Origin: Propionibacterium australiense
Lineage (GTDB): Bacteria > Actinomycetota > Actinomycetes > Propionibacteriales > Propionibacteriaceae
Assembly: GCF_003666605.1 (NCBI RefSeq)
Contig: NZ_RCIV01000002.1
Location: 310,001 to 374,000 of the forward strand
Direction of reading: 5' to 3'
Length of the DNA stretch: 64,000 nt
Shown here: positions 32,859-40,975 of the stretch, piece after piece
Position numbering within the stretch: position 1 is the first letter of the stretch
How the letters are laid out: each line of letters begins with the position of its first letter
Program-made: the position numbers and the translations under genes
Notes under the pieces: generated by a model
What the model was told of the DNA's origin: nothing
Databases searched by the model: none
What the model saw: only the letters and a program-made list of their open reading frames with translations

Positions 32859-33482
32859 TCAGGCGTCGCGGCGGGCGGCGGCACCGGCATCCCAGCCCTC
32901 GAGGAAACCATTCGCCCTCTCGACGAGTTCGTAACGGCGCTCGATGCGACGGAAGTCCGGCCCGTGATCGGCGTGCACAAGGTGGGCGAGTTCATGAACG
33001 AGGACTGCGTCGATGACCCAGTCGGGCATGGCGCGCATCCTGTCCGAGAGCCTGATCGTGCGACTGGCGGACGTGCACGAGCCCCAGCGTGTCCGCTGGT
33101 TCGAGACCCATCGGACACTGACGGGCTCGGGGGCCTCGGGGACGTATGCCCGGCGGACCCGGGCGGCCCTGGCCATGAGCCCGGCATCCCCTGTCGCACC
33201 CGCCCGCCGCTGCTCGCGTGCGGCGACACGCCCGACCATCTCACGGACCCAGCGCCTCTCCTCAGTCTCGCTCATCGCCGCGGGGATCATGACGACGACC
33301 TGACGACCCTCACGACGAACGGCCACGCTGCGGCGGCGCCGCGTACTGCGCCGTACGACGACCCGATCGACCCCGGCCGGCAGCACGAGATCGTGCGGGG
33401 CCGGAACGACCACGTCCGTGCTGCCCCGCCGGATCGTCCGCCCCGTGCGTTCGCCGCTGCTCACCCGCACCAGCCTAGTCAT
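32859..33482 (-). CDS. YgjP/WLM-like zinc metallopeptidase (M48-related)
   Basis: The 207-residue protein has a zinc-binding HELAHLVHADHGPDF motif (His163, Glu164, His167). It is preceded by the family segment RWVSNQRTRWGSCTSASRTIRLSDRMR and followed by RRIERRYELVERANGFLEGW. An Arg-rich N-terminal region (RRSTRRRRSVAVRREGRQVV) precedes it. There is no signal peptide. The start is the ATG at 33482; no clear Shine-Dalgarno is present and a GTG 12 bp further in is possible. It is convergent with the DUF2342 gene (34 bp apart). The substrate is unknown. Confidence 0.85.
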   Translation of the reverse strand: MTRLVRVSSGERTGRTIRRGSTDVVVPAPHDLVLPAGVDRVVVRRSTRRRRSVAVRREGRQVVVMIPAAMSETEERRWVREMVGRVAAREQRRAGATGDAGLMARAARVRRAYVPEAPEPVSVRWVSNQRTRWGSCTSASRTIRLSDRMRAMPDWVIDAVLVHELAHLVHADHGPDFRRIERRYELVERANGFLEGWDAGAAARRDA

Positions 33483-33542
33483 CGTCGAGCAGAGCCCCAG
33501 CCGGCGATCCCGCCCATGCGCGGACGAGATGCCGGGGCCGGC

Positions 33543-33592
33543 TTGACGCTCACGAGAACGGCCCGGTATGGTTCTCGCGAACCCCCGGTTCG
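33543..33592 (+). promoter_or_regulatory. Promoter-like site with overlapping inverted repeats
   Basis: TTGACG (33543-33548), 18 bp, TATGGT (33567-33572) point rightwards in a 628-bp gene-poor gap (33483-34110). GAGAAC (33554-33559) and GTTCTC (33571-33576) flank the -10. Downstream, GTTC/GAAC arms at 33571-33583 and GAACC/GGTTC arms at 33579-33591 form two mutually exclusive hairpins, like an attenuator. The rest of the gap shows only a short hairpin (34010-34028) and a weak -10 TACAGT (34035-34040) before the next gene. Confidence 0.35.
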
Positions 33593-33617
33593 ACGTTCTC
33601 TCTGCAGGGGAAGGCAG

Positions 33618-33809
33618 ATGAGGAGTCGCCGGGGGTTTCCTCTGCGCCCGCACGTGACAGGCTCTGATGACTCGCGGGGAGCACGGACGCCAGGCCCGCA
33701 GCCGGCCGTGCCCGGCGAGTGTTCGGGGACCCGGCGGGGAAGGGGCACCCTCGTCAACCGACAGCGAGGACGAGAGCGCCCGGCCCCGATGGAACCGCGA
33801 CCCCGGTGA
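33618..33809 (+). CDS. Doubtful 63-codon Arg-rich ORF downstream of the promoter-like site
   Basis: The ATG at 33618 has GGGGA at 7 nt (GGGGAAGGCAG before the start) and opens a 63-residue, Arg/Pro/Gly-rich frame (begins MRSRRGFPLRPHV, ends MEPRPR). No family is recognised. Third-position base use is less GC-biased than in the neighbouring genes, which argues against it being a conserved protein. If transcribed from the 33543-33572 promoter it could be a leader or upstream ORF. It is listed because the gap is otherwise empty. Confidence 0.15.
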   Translation: MRSRRGFPLRPHVTGSDDSRGARTPGPQPAVPGECSGTRRGRGTLVNRQRGRERPAPMEPRPR

Positions 33810-34110
33810 TGAGTCACGGCCGGACACCCCTCGACCCGAGCGGTCACGGCGAGTGCGCCCGGTACGAGCCACGAGGGCGCCGCGCCGTCAGCGGGAGCCG
33901 CCCTGGAACGCACACCTCGGGCAGGTCTGCCGGTTGGCACGAATCAGCCCTCGGTGAAATCACCGAGACCCGGGCAATCCCGCGACCTTCCCTGACTAGG
34001 GTTCTGCACGCCTGGTTCGCTCCCAGGCTGTGACTACAGTTGTGGTCGCACGCCGGCCTCCGACGCTCAGCCTGGAGCTGGCCGGCGCGAACAACCAACG
34101 AGGAGGAAAT

Positions 34111-34272
34111 ATGGCAGACGAGACCTACGAGGGCGAGTACTACTGCGTCAAATGCAAGGAGAAGCGTCACGCCCGGGGTACGGTCGTCGTGAATGACAAG
34201 GGCACTCGCATGGCCAAGGCCAAGTGCCCCGAGTGCGGCACCAATCTGAACCGCATCCTCGGCAAGGCCTGA
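34111..34272 (+). CDS. DUF5679 zinc-ribbon protein
   Basis: This 53-residue protein starts at an ATG preceded by GAGGAGGAAAT. It has two CxxC knuckles, YYCVKCKEKRHA and KCPECGTNLNRIL, forming a small zinc ribbon, and matches the DUF5679 family common in actinobacteria. The function is unknown; related zinc ribbons bind nucleic acid or protein partners. It is a single-gene transcript, closed by a 26-bp hairpin 20 bp after the stop. Confidence 0.9.
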   Translation: MADETYEGEYYCVKCKEKRHARGTVVVNDKGTRMAKAKCPECGTNLNRILGKA

Positions 34273-34292
34273 GTCTTCCGCCTGGTCCTGCA

Positions 34293-34353
34293 CCGGGCAT
34301 GATGAAGGGGCCGGCGCACGCAATGGTTGCGCCGGCCCCTTCATCATGCCCGG
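34293..34353 (+). terminator. Very long terminator hairpin after DUF5679
   Basis: A perfect 26-bp stem (34293-34318 with 34328-34353) has a 9-nt loop and lies 20 bp after the DUF5679 stop. There is no U-tract. It is among the longest perfect stems in the window. Confidence 0.85.
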
Positions 34354-34367
34354 GCCCCGTCGGGCCC

Positions 34368-34419
34368 GGTGTTGTCCAACGCACCCGAGGTGTTGTCCGA
34401 ACCGCCAGAGGTGTTGTCC
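34368..34419 (+). repeat. Three GGTGTTGTCC direct repeats at 21-bp spacing
   Basis: GGTGTTGTCC occurs at 34368-34377, 34389-34398 and 34410-34419, exactly two helical turns apart, between the DUF5679 terminator and the E1-like gene start at 34434. Phasing puts all three on one face of the helix, as for a cooperatively binding activator or repressor. The 21-bp period is also a multiple of three, but the terminator upstream makes a coding origin unlikely. Confidence 0.6.
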
Positions 34420-34433
34420 GTTGTTCGCACACT

Positions 34434-35438
34434 ATGGACATCGGCCCGTCCTCGGGCCACGCTATGGGCATGCCCACCACCCCCGGTCACCGCAACGAGG
34501 CGGTCCCGCAGAGGCAGCCGGGCCTGACGCCCCGAAGCCGTCGCGTGCCGCCCATGACGCTTCGTCTCGACGCCGACATCGTCCGCGTCTGCGCCAACTC
34601 GTACCAGCTGTACGGCCCTGGACGAGGTTGCATCGAGATCTCGGGACGGTTCACCGAACGCCTCGCCCAGGCACTGCGCAGGCTCGACGGTGACTGCACC
34701 CTCGACGACGCCTGCTGCTGTCTGCACCCCGACGAGCAGAAGATGTTCGAGGAGCTGTTGAGACGACTGCTGGTGTTCGGGATGATCCACAAGCAGGCGT
34801 ACCGGCCCGGTGCAGCCCGGATCGGAGTCGTCGGCGAAGGCGTGTGCGCCGAGCGCATCAGGCACACCCTGGCGACGACGAACCGGGTCCAGGGCTTCAC
34901 CGAGCCACTGCCGCCGCGCAGCGGCCTGGACGAACGAGGTACCCGGCAGGGGCCTGCACCGCGCATCGACAGGCTCAAGCACTGGATGAGCATCGACGAC
35001 GCACGGCTCGACCTCGTCCTCATCGCGGTCTCCAGGCCCGCACCCGATCCGGCCATGTCGTGGCAGCTGAGCCGTCTGGGCATCCCGCACCTGATCGTCA
35101 GCGCCCACCACCGTGACGCCACTGTCGGGCCGCTGGTGAAGCCGGGCACCACGAGTTGCGCCTTCTGCGCAGCCGGACCCGCCGTCAACCGTGACCTGCG
35201 TTCCGTCGACGAGCCGGCATCCCCTGCTCCTGTCGTGCTCGACTGGGTGGCTGCGATCACCCGGTCGGTGAGCGCCGCCTACCTCGACGGCGGAACCATC
35301 AGCCCCACGGTGGAGTTCAGCGGCGGCTTCTGGCCCAGCAGGGCCCCGCAAGCGGGTTGCCCGGTCTGTGCTCCCGGCCATGGCGAGCTGCCCCCGACCG
35401 ACGACAGCCGGGCCGGGCAGCACGCAGCGGCGTCCTAG
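34434..35438 (+). CDS. E1/ThiF-like TOMM cyclodehydratase-type protein (leader-binding type)
   Basis: The protein has about 334 residues, with an uncertain start (ATG 34434, 34464, 34470 or 34554). After the N-terminal extension, residues around 40-120 look like a winged-helix peptide clasp (FTERLAQALRRLDGDCTLDDACCCL). A short Rossmann-like stretch follows (RIGVVGEGVCAERIRHTL) and then two zinc knuckles, SCAFCAAGP and GCPVCAPG, the usual Cys4 site of ThiF/E1-like fold proteins. No adenylating Arg/Asp set is obvious, so it is more like the leader-peptide-binding or degenerate E1 proteins of azole-peptide pathways. No precursor peptide or YcaO gene is nearby. It overlaps the uvrD2 stop by 4 bp, tail to tail. 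Confidence 0.65.
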   Translation: MDIGPSSGHAMGMPTTPGHRNEAVPQRQPGLTPRSRRVPPMTLRLDADIVRVCANSYQLYGPGRGCIEISGRFTERLAQALRRLDGDCTLDDACCCLHPDEQKMFEELLRRLLVFGMIHKQAYRPGAARIGVVGEGVCAERIRHTLATTNRVQGFTEPLPPRSGLDERGTRQGPAPRIDRLKHWMSIDDARLDLVLIAVSRPAPDPAMSWQLSRLGIPHLIVSAHHRDATVGPLVKPGTTSCAFCAAGPAVNRDLRSVDEPASPAPVVLDWVAAITRSVSAAYLDGGTISPTVEFSGGFWPSRAPQAGCPVCAPGHGELPPTDDSRAGQHAAAS

Positions 35439-37567
35439 TCGTCCGCCGGCAAGGAGGCGAGCACCTCGTCCACGTCAGCTCCCCCGAGGATGGCGAGCAC
35501 GTCCTTCCCGTAACGCCTGGCCTTGGCGCGCCCGACACCACGGATCTCGAGCAGATCGTGCTCGCTGCGCGGCGCGTACTGGGCCATCGCCATGAGCGTC
35601 GCATCGGTGAAGACGACGAACGCCGGCACCGACTGGCGCTTGGCCACACCCAGACGCCAGGCCTTGAGACGCTCGAACAGATCCTCGTCGAAGGGCACCT
35701 CGCACTCTGCGTGGTGACCGAGCTTCATCTCGACGGCCTCGCTCAGTGCCCTGCCGCAGACCATGCAGGGGACGACCCGGCGGCGGCGTCGGGGGCCGGC
35801 CGCCGCGGCGGCACCGGAGTCCCCTGCGGCGGGGCCGACCAGCCCGCCGAGAAAACGCGAGGCCCGCCTGCGGCCGCCGTGCCCGGCCGTGCCTGCCGCC
35901 CAGCTCAGTCGCAACTCACGCCGGGCTCGGGTGAGGCCGACGTAGAAGAGCCGACGTTCCTCAGCGATCTCCCGCGTGGCCCTGGCCAGGGAGAAGGGCA
36001 GGAGCCCCTCCTGCACGCCGATGAGCGCGACAACGTCCCACTCCAGCCCCTTGGCCGAGTGCAGGGTCGACAGGGTGACACCGTCGGCCACCGGGACCTG
36101 CTGGTCGGCGGCACGTTGTTCCAGGGCTGCCACGGCCTGCCCCAACAACGCAGCGCCCTGCTCGCTGAGATCGCTCACCAGGTCGTGCAGCGCCTGCCAG
36201 GACTCCCAGCGTTCCCGAACGCGCCCCTGCCCGGCCGGCGGTTCCGGCGTCCAGCCGAGAGCGCCCAGCACCTGATCGGCCGCATCGACCGCCGGCGCTC
36301 CCGGCTCGGACTCGGCGGCGGCGTGCAGCCTGGCGAGTGCGGCACGGACCTCGGCACGATCGTAGAAGCGCTCGGCGCCCCGCACCTGGTACGGGATGCG
36401 GGCCTGGGTCAGTGCGGCCTCGACGACCGGTGACTGCGCGTTGACGCGGTACAGGACCGCCATCTGTGACCAGGGCGTGCCGCTGCGGTGCCGTTCGGCG
36501 AGCCATGCCGACAGGGCCGAGGCCTCCTCGTCCTGGTCGGGGCTCTGCGCGGTCACGATGGCGGGCCCATCGGGCCGCGTCGGACGCAGCACGACGCCTT
36601 GACCGACCGCGGCCCGCTGGGGCGGGTGCAGCAGATCGTTGGCTGCCCGGACGATCTGCGGCGTCGAACGGTAGTTGCGGTCCAGGTGCAGCACCGTGGC
36701 ACCGGGGAACTCCCTGGCGAAACGGGTGAGGAAGCGCGAGTCGGCTCCGGCGAACGAGTGGATGGCCTGGTCGGGGTCGCCGACCACGCAGATGTCGTGA
36801 CGATCGCCGAGCCACTGGGTGAGCAGGGTGTGCTGCAGTGGGCTGACGTCCTGGTACTCATCGACGACGAAGTGCTGGTAGGCGGAGCGGAACTCCTGGG
36901 CCACCTCGGGGTGCTCGTGCATGAGGGCGACGGCGCACAGCAGGATGTCGTCGTAGTCCATGACGCCACGACGGGCCTTCACGCGCTCGTACTCGGCCGC
37001 CACCCGGCCGACGGCCTGCGGGTCCGCCCCGGCGACGGTGCGGCCGGACCTGGTGGCCAGCACCGCATAGTTGACCGGCAGCACATTGGTTGACTTGGCC
37101 CAGCTGATCTCGCCCGCCAGGTCGCGGATGAGGGCGGTGTCGCTGCCGAGCTGCTCGCGGGAGGCGGCCTCGGCGACCAGGCCGAAGGTGGAGCCCGCGA
37201 TCTCGGGCAGTTCGGTGCCCGTCACGCGCGGCCAGAAGTAACGGATCTGGCGCAGGGCCGCCGAGTGAAAGGTGCGCGCCTGGACGCGCGGCGCACCGAG
37301 AAGGCGGAGCCTGGCCCTCATCTCGCCGGCAGCGCGCGTGGTGAAGGTGACGGCCAGGATCGCGGAGGCCTTCTGCTGGCCGGTGAGCACGGCGTGCACG
37401 ATCCGGTGCGTGATGGCGCGTGTCTTGCCGGTACCGGCGCCCGCGATGACGGCGACCGGCCCGCCGATGGTCGTGGCGACCTGCCGCTGCTCGGGGTCGA
37501 GCCCGCCCAGGACGGACTCGTCGAGTTCGGCGGACGAGGACGCGCTGTCGAACGGCTGGCCAGTCAT
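35435..37567 (-). CDS. uvrD2: UvrD2-type superfamily 1A DNA helicase with HRDC domain
   Basis: The 710-residue protein starts at the ATG at 37567. Helicase motif I is GAGTGKT (43-49), followed by TRAAGEMRARLR (Ia), VDEYQDVSPLQ (II), VGDPDQAIHSFAGAD (III), LDRNYRS (IV), VTLSTLHSAKGLEWDVVALIG (V) and FYVGLTRARRELRLS (VI). Beyond the core is a zinc-knuckle linker CMVCGRAL...HHAEC near residue 600, which reads Cys-Cys-His-Cys where mycobacterial UvrD2 has four Cys. A C-terminal HRDC domain follows (LKAWRLGVAKRQSVPAFVVF, LLEIRGVGRAKARRYG). It is a 3'-5' ATP-dependent helicase in repair or replication. It is divergent from recC with 117 bp between starts. Confidence 0.92.
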   Translation of the reverse strand: MTGQPFDSASSSAELDESVLGGLDPEQRQVATTIGGPVAVIAGAGTGKTRAITHRIVHAVLTGQQKASAILAVTFTTRAAGEMRARLRLLGAPRVQARTFHSAALRQIRYFWPRVTGTELPEIAGSTFGLVAEAASREQLGSDTALIRDLAGEISWAKSTNVLPVNYAVLATRSGRTVAGADPQAVGRVAAEYERVKARRGVMDYDDILLCAVALMHEHPEVAQEFRSAYQHFVVDEYQDVSPLQHTLLTQWLGDRHDICVVGDPDQAIHSFAGADSRFLTRFAREFPGATVLHLDRNYRSTPQIVRAANDLLHPPQRAAVGQGVVLRPTRPDGPAIVTAQSPDQDEEASALSAWLAERHRSGTPWSQMAVLYRVNAQSPVVEAALTQARIPYQVRGAERFYDRAEVRAALARLHAAAESEPGAPAVDAADQVLGALGWTPEPPAGQGRVRERWESWQALHDLVSDLSEQGAALLGQAVAALEQRAADQQVPVADGVTLSTLHSAKGLEWDVVALIGVQEGLLPFSLARATREIAEERRLFYVGLTRARRELRLSWAAGTAGHGGRRRASRFLGGLVGPAAGDSGAAAAAGPRRRRRVVPCMVCGRALSEAVEMKLGHHAECEVPFDEDLFERLKAWRLGVAKRQSVPAFVVFTDATLMAMAQYAPRSEHDLLEIRGVGRAKARRYGKDVLAILGGADVDEVLASLPADD

Positions 37568-37684
37568 GGAGGCAACCTTAGGACCGGCCACCGGCACTTT
37601 TGCGCGCCACCCGGCAGCGGCCCGGCCAATCGCCGGGATGGTCCACGGCACGAGATGTCGGCGGCCCTGCCTAAGGTGATGGGC

Positions 37685-40600
37685 ATGACGAACTGGCGAT
37701 CACCGGCTGGGCAGGGCGGGGCCGCCGTCATCGGCTGCCACAGCTGGACCGAGCTCTGTGCCCGGGCGGGTGAGTTCCTCGCCGCCCATGCCACTGATCC
37801 CTTCACCGTGCCCGTACTCGTCGCCCCCAGTGCGGCACACAGCCGCAGCATCAGGCAGACCGTCGCAGCGGCCCCCGGCGGACCGGGTGTCTTCGCCGGC
37901 GTCGACACCCCCTCCATGGGCGGGCTGCGGGCGCGCCTCGAACGTGACCTGCTCGGCCACGACACCGAGACCGATCCCTGGCGTTCGGCCGGCCTGGCCA
38001 TCCAGGTCGCCTCCCTCATGCGGGAGTGCTCGACCGAACCATGGTTCGCGCTCGTCCAGCGCCACATCGAGGGTCACCCGGCCCGCGGGGAGGCGCCCCG
38101 GCCGGCGCCGGGACGCCTCATCGCCACGGCCGAGGGTTACGCCGGGCTGGTCAGGAACTACTGCCGCCACCGCCCCGCCATGCTCCGGGCCTGGTCGCAG
38201 GGCTCGCTGGTGGATCCGGCCGGGGACCGGCTGCCCGAACACGACCAGTGGCAGGCCCTGCTGTGGCAGCGGCTGGCCGCCTCACTGGACTGGCCCCACC
38301 CCGGGCTGCGCCACGAGCAGCTCTGCGCTGCGATACAGCGGGCCCGGCCTGACGCGCTGCCCCCTGCGCTGGGGGTGGCCTGTCTCGACGTGCCCTGCGA
38401 GACCGACGTCGAACTGCTCACCGCACTGGCAGGGCGGCTTCCGGTCAGTGTCTGGCAGCTGGGCTCCCCGGACTGGGCGGCCGCCGACTCCAAGGGTTCC
38501 CCGCTGCGCGAACGCTATGGTTCGGCCCGCCGCCTCAGCTGGCAACGCTGGATCGGCACCACGGCGGCCATCACCGCCCCGGCCGAACCGGACCCGGGGC
38601 CTTCGACCATGCTGGGCCGGCTCCAGCACCACGTGCGCATCGGCCGTCCTGTCGGCGAGCTGGTCGAGGCCGATGGCTCGGTGAGCATTCACGCAAGTCA
38701 CGGCCCCGACCGGCAGGTCGAGGTACTGCGCGAGGCGCTGTGTGACGCCTTCGACCGCGACCCGGCGCTGCAACCTCGCGATGTCATCGTGCTGTGCACC
38801 GACCTGCCCGCCTACGCGCCGTTGCTCGAAGCGGCCCTCGGCCCCGTCGACACCCCCGGGCAGCACCCCGGCCACGACCTGCGGGCACGAGTGGCCGGCT
38901 CCGCCACCGAACGACCGAACCAGGTGCTCACCGTCCTGCTGACCCTGCTCGCCCTGCCGTCCGCACGCGCCACGAGCGCCGAACTGCTCGCACTGGCCTC
39001 GCTCAGTCCCGTCGCCCGCGCCTTCGGTTTCGACGCCGAGGCCCTGGACCGGATCGGGCAGCTCGTCGAGCGCTCGCAGATCCGCTGGGGCGTCGATTCC
39101 CGCCACCGTGCCGCTCACGGGCTGTCCGGTGTCCGGCAGGGCACCTGGATCACCGGCATCGACCGGCTGCTCGCCGGCCTCGTCATGGCGGACGACCCGC
39201 TCACCAGACTCAACACCGTCGTCCCCGTCGATCACCTCAGCGGCTCCGACGCAGAGCTCATCGGCTCGATGGCCGAGCTGGTCTCGCGCGTCCGCATGCA
39301 CCTGCTGCGGTTCGACGAACCCGCCGACATCGTCACCTGGCGAACGCGTCTGCTCGAGGCGGCCACGGACCTGGCGGGCAACGGCCCGGATGACCAGTGG
39401 ATGCTCAACCATCTCAGCAGCGCCCTGTTCGAGCTGTCGTGCGCGGCAGGAGCCGGTTCCCTGCTCGACGCCGGTGACGTGGCCGCGGCACTGCGCCACC
39501 TCGTGAGACCCCAACGCGGCCGTGCGGACTTCGGTGCTGGATCGATGACGATCTGCGGTCTCGGCGATGCGCAGGGCATCGACCACGAGGTGGTGGCCAT
39601 CCTCGGTCTGGACGACGCCCATTTCCCGCCCCGCACCACATCGGCAGGAGGTGATCTGCTCGCCCGGGCCGGGATCCTCGCCCAGGACACCGCCGCTGCC
39701 GCCCGGCAGCAGTTGCTCGACGCCGTCCTGAGCGCCGGCAAGCGACTCATCGTCGTCGGCGCCGGGGCCGACCCGTGTACCGGGGAGATGCTGCCGCAGC
39801 CGGTCGTCATGTCCGACCTCATCGCGGCCTGCACCGGCCAGGAAGCCGGTGAACCGTGGAGGCAGGCCCACGCGCCGGACGCGGGCCGGGCACCGAGCCT
39901 GATCCATGTGCACCCCTTGCAGCCCTACGCCGCGGCCAACTTCGATCCCGACCGGGCCGGCGGCGCCTTCAGTTTCGACGCGGCCGCGCTCGCCGGGGCC
40001 CGCGCCGCGGCAGAGCACCCCAGCGCACGCCGGCAGGAACCCGTCTGGACGATCACCGGCGCGCCCCCGGGCGAGGAGGCACACGTGGTCGGCGTCGACG
40101 AGCTGGTCTCCTTCTTCCAGGACCCGATCCGGGCCTGGGTCCTGCACAGCTTCGGTTTCCTGCCCGGGGCCGAGGCCGACCAGGCGCCCACCGACCTGCC
40201 GATCACCCTGGACGGCCTCGAGAGCTGGGCCGTCGACGAGTCCATCACGACGGCGCTCATCGCCGGCCAGTCCCCCACGGCCGCCCTGGACGCAGCGCTG
40301 CTCGGGGGCCGGGTCCCCCCGGGCCGGCTCGGCACCACGCTGCTCGGGGAGCGCCGTGCCGCCCTTGAGGCCTACGCCACGACGGTCCGCGCACAGCTCA
40401 CCGCGCCGGCCGAGCACGACGTGGCGTGGCAGGAGGGGCACTGGTCGGTCTCCGGCACCATCAGCTCCTACGCCGGCAGACTCGTGCACCACCGCTACGC
40501 TCGTCTGCGGGGCAGGCATCTCGCCGCCGCCTGGGTCGAACTCGTCTGCGCAACCGCGGCGGGCGCCGACGTCGACGAGGCCCTCGTCATCGGCAGGAAC

Positions 40601-40975
40601 GACTGCTTCAGACTCGCCGCACCGAGCCCCGCGGCCGCGCAGTCGCTGCTGTCCCAGATGTGCCGCCTGCGGCGCACCGGACTCAGCCGGTTCCTGCCCA
40701 TGCCGCCCGACACCTGCCTGAGCCACGCCCGGCGCGCGAGCCGCAACCAGCGCAGCGCCGCATCCTTCCTGCCACGCGACTACGCCCGTGAGGTCGGCTT
40801 CTCCCCCGTGCTGCAGTGGGTGGGCGCCTCCTGGCGCGACATCGAGGCCATCGATTCCGAACCGGAGGATCCCCTGACCACCTCCCCCAGCCGTTTCGTC
40901 AACCTGAGCCGCTGGTTCTACGGTCCCCTCGTCGGCGCCCTGAGCCCGTGGAATCCGGGGGCGCATCATGACTGA
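37685..40975 (+). CDS. recC: Exodeoxyribonuclease V subunit RecC
   Basis: The 1096-residue protein has the size and layout of RecC (E. coli 1122). It has an N-terminal inactivated helicase-like core without Walker motifs (VPVLVAPSAAHSRSIRQTVA; DQWQALLWQRLAASL; ACLDVPCETDVELLTALAGRLPVSVWQLG) and Chi-scanning-region type segments (VIVLCTDLPAYAPLLEAAL; EVVAILGLDDAHFPP). The C-terminal nuclease-like fold includes VGVDELVSFFQDPIRAWVLHSFGF, typical of RecC. The start at ATG 37685 has AAGG at 8 nt; ATG 37679 is also possible. It overlaps recB by 8 bp. It should hold RecB and RecD together and recognise a Chi-like sequence. Confidence 0.9.
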   Translation: MTNWRSPAGQGGAAVIGCHSWTELCARAGEFLAAHATDPFTVPVLVAPSAAHSRSIRQTVAAAPGGPGVFAGVDTPSMGGLRARLERDLLGHDTETDPWRSAGLAIQVASLMRECSTEPWFALVQRHIEGHPARGEAPRPAPGRLIATAEGYAGLVRNYCRHRPAMLRAWSQGSLVDPAGDRLPEHDQWQALLWQRLAASLDWPHPGLRHEQLCAAIQRARPDALPPALGVACLDVPCETDVELLTALAGRLPVSVWQLGSPDWAAADSKGSPLRERYGSARRLSWQRWIGTTAAITAPAEPDPGPSTMLGRLQHHVRIGRPVGELVEADGSVSIHASHGPDRQVEVLREALCDAFDRDPALQPRDVIVLCTDLPAYAPLLEAALGPVDTPGQHPGHDLRARVAGSATERPNQVLTVLLTLLALPSARATSAELLALASLSPVARAFGFDAEALDRIGQLVERSQIRWGVDSRHRAAHGLSGVRQGTWITGIDRLLAGLVMADDPLTRLNTVVPVDHLSGSDAELIGSMAELVSRVRMHLLRFDEPADIVTWRTRLLEAATDLAGNGPDDQWMLNHLSSALFELSCAAGAGSLLDAGDVAAALRHLVRPQRGRADFGAGSMTICGLGDAQGIDHEVVAILGLDDAHFPPRTTSAGGDLLARAGILAQDTAAAARQQLLDAVLSAGKRLIVVGAGADPCTGEMLPQPVVMSDLIAACTGQEAGEPWRQAHAPDAGRAPSLIHVHPLQPYAAANFDPDRAGGAFSFDAAALAGARAAAEHPSARRQEPVWTITGAPPGEEAHVVGVDELVSFFQDPIRAWVLHSFGFLPGAEADQAPTDLPITLDGLESWAVDESITTALIAGQSPTAALDAALLGGRVPPGRLGTTLLGERRAALEAYATTVRAQLTAPAEHDVAWQEGHWSVSGTISSYAGRLVHHRYARLRGRHLAAAWVELVCATAAGADVDEALVIGRNDCFRLAAPSPAAAQSLLSQMCRLRRTGLSRFLPMPPDTCLSHARRASRNQRSAASFLPRDYAREVGFSPVLQWVGASWRDIEAIDSEPEDPLTTSPSRFVNLSRWFYGPLVGALSPWNPGAHHD

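Noticed and set aside
33579-33592. LexA/SOS box near the repair genes
   Set aside because: GAAC and GTTC arms are present but the centre is 5 bp instead of the 4 bp of the actinobacterial consensus. It lies far from uvrD2, recC or adnA starts.
33483-34110. A whiB7 gene expected by analogy with mycobacterial gene order
   Set aside because: No reading frame with the four conserved Cys of WhiB proteins is visible in the gap on either strand.
34368-34419. CRISPR-like array
   Set aside because: Repeats are only 10 bp with 11-bp spacers, three copies, no cas genes. Phased operator sites are the better reading.
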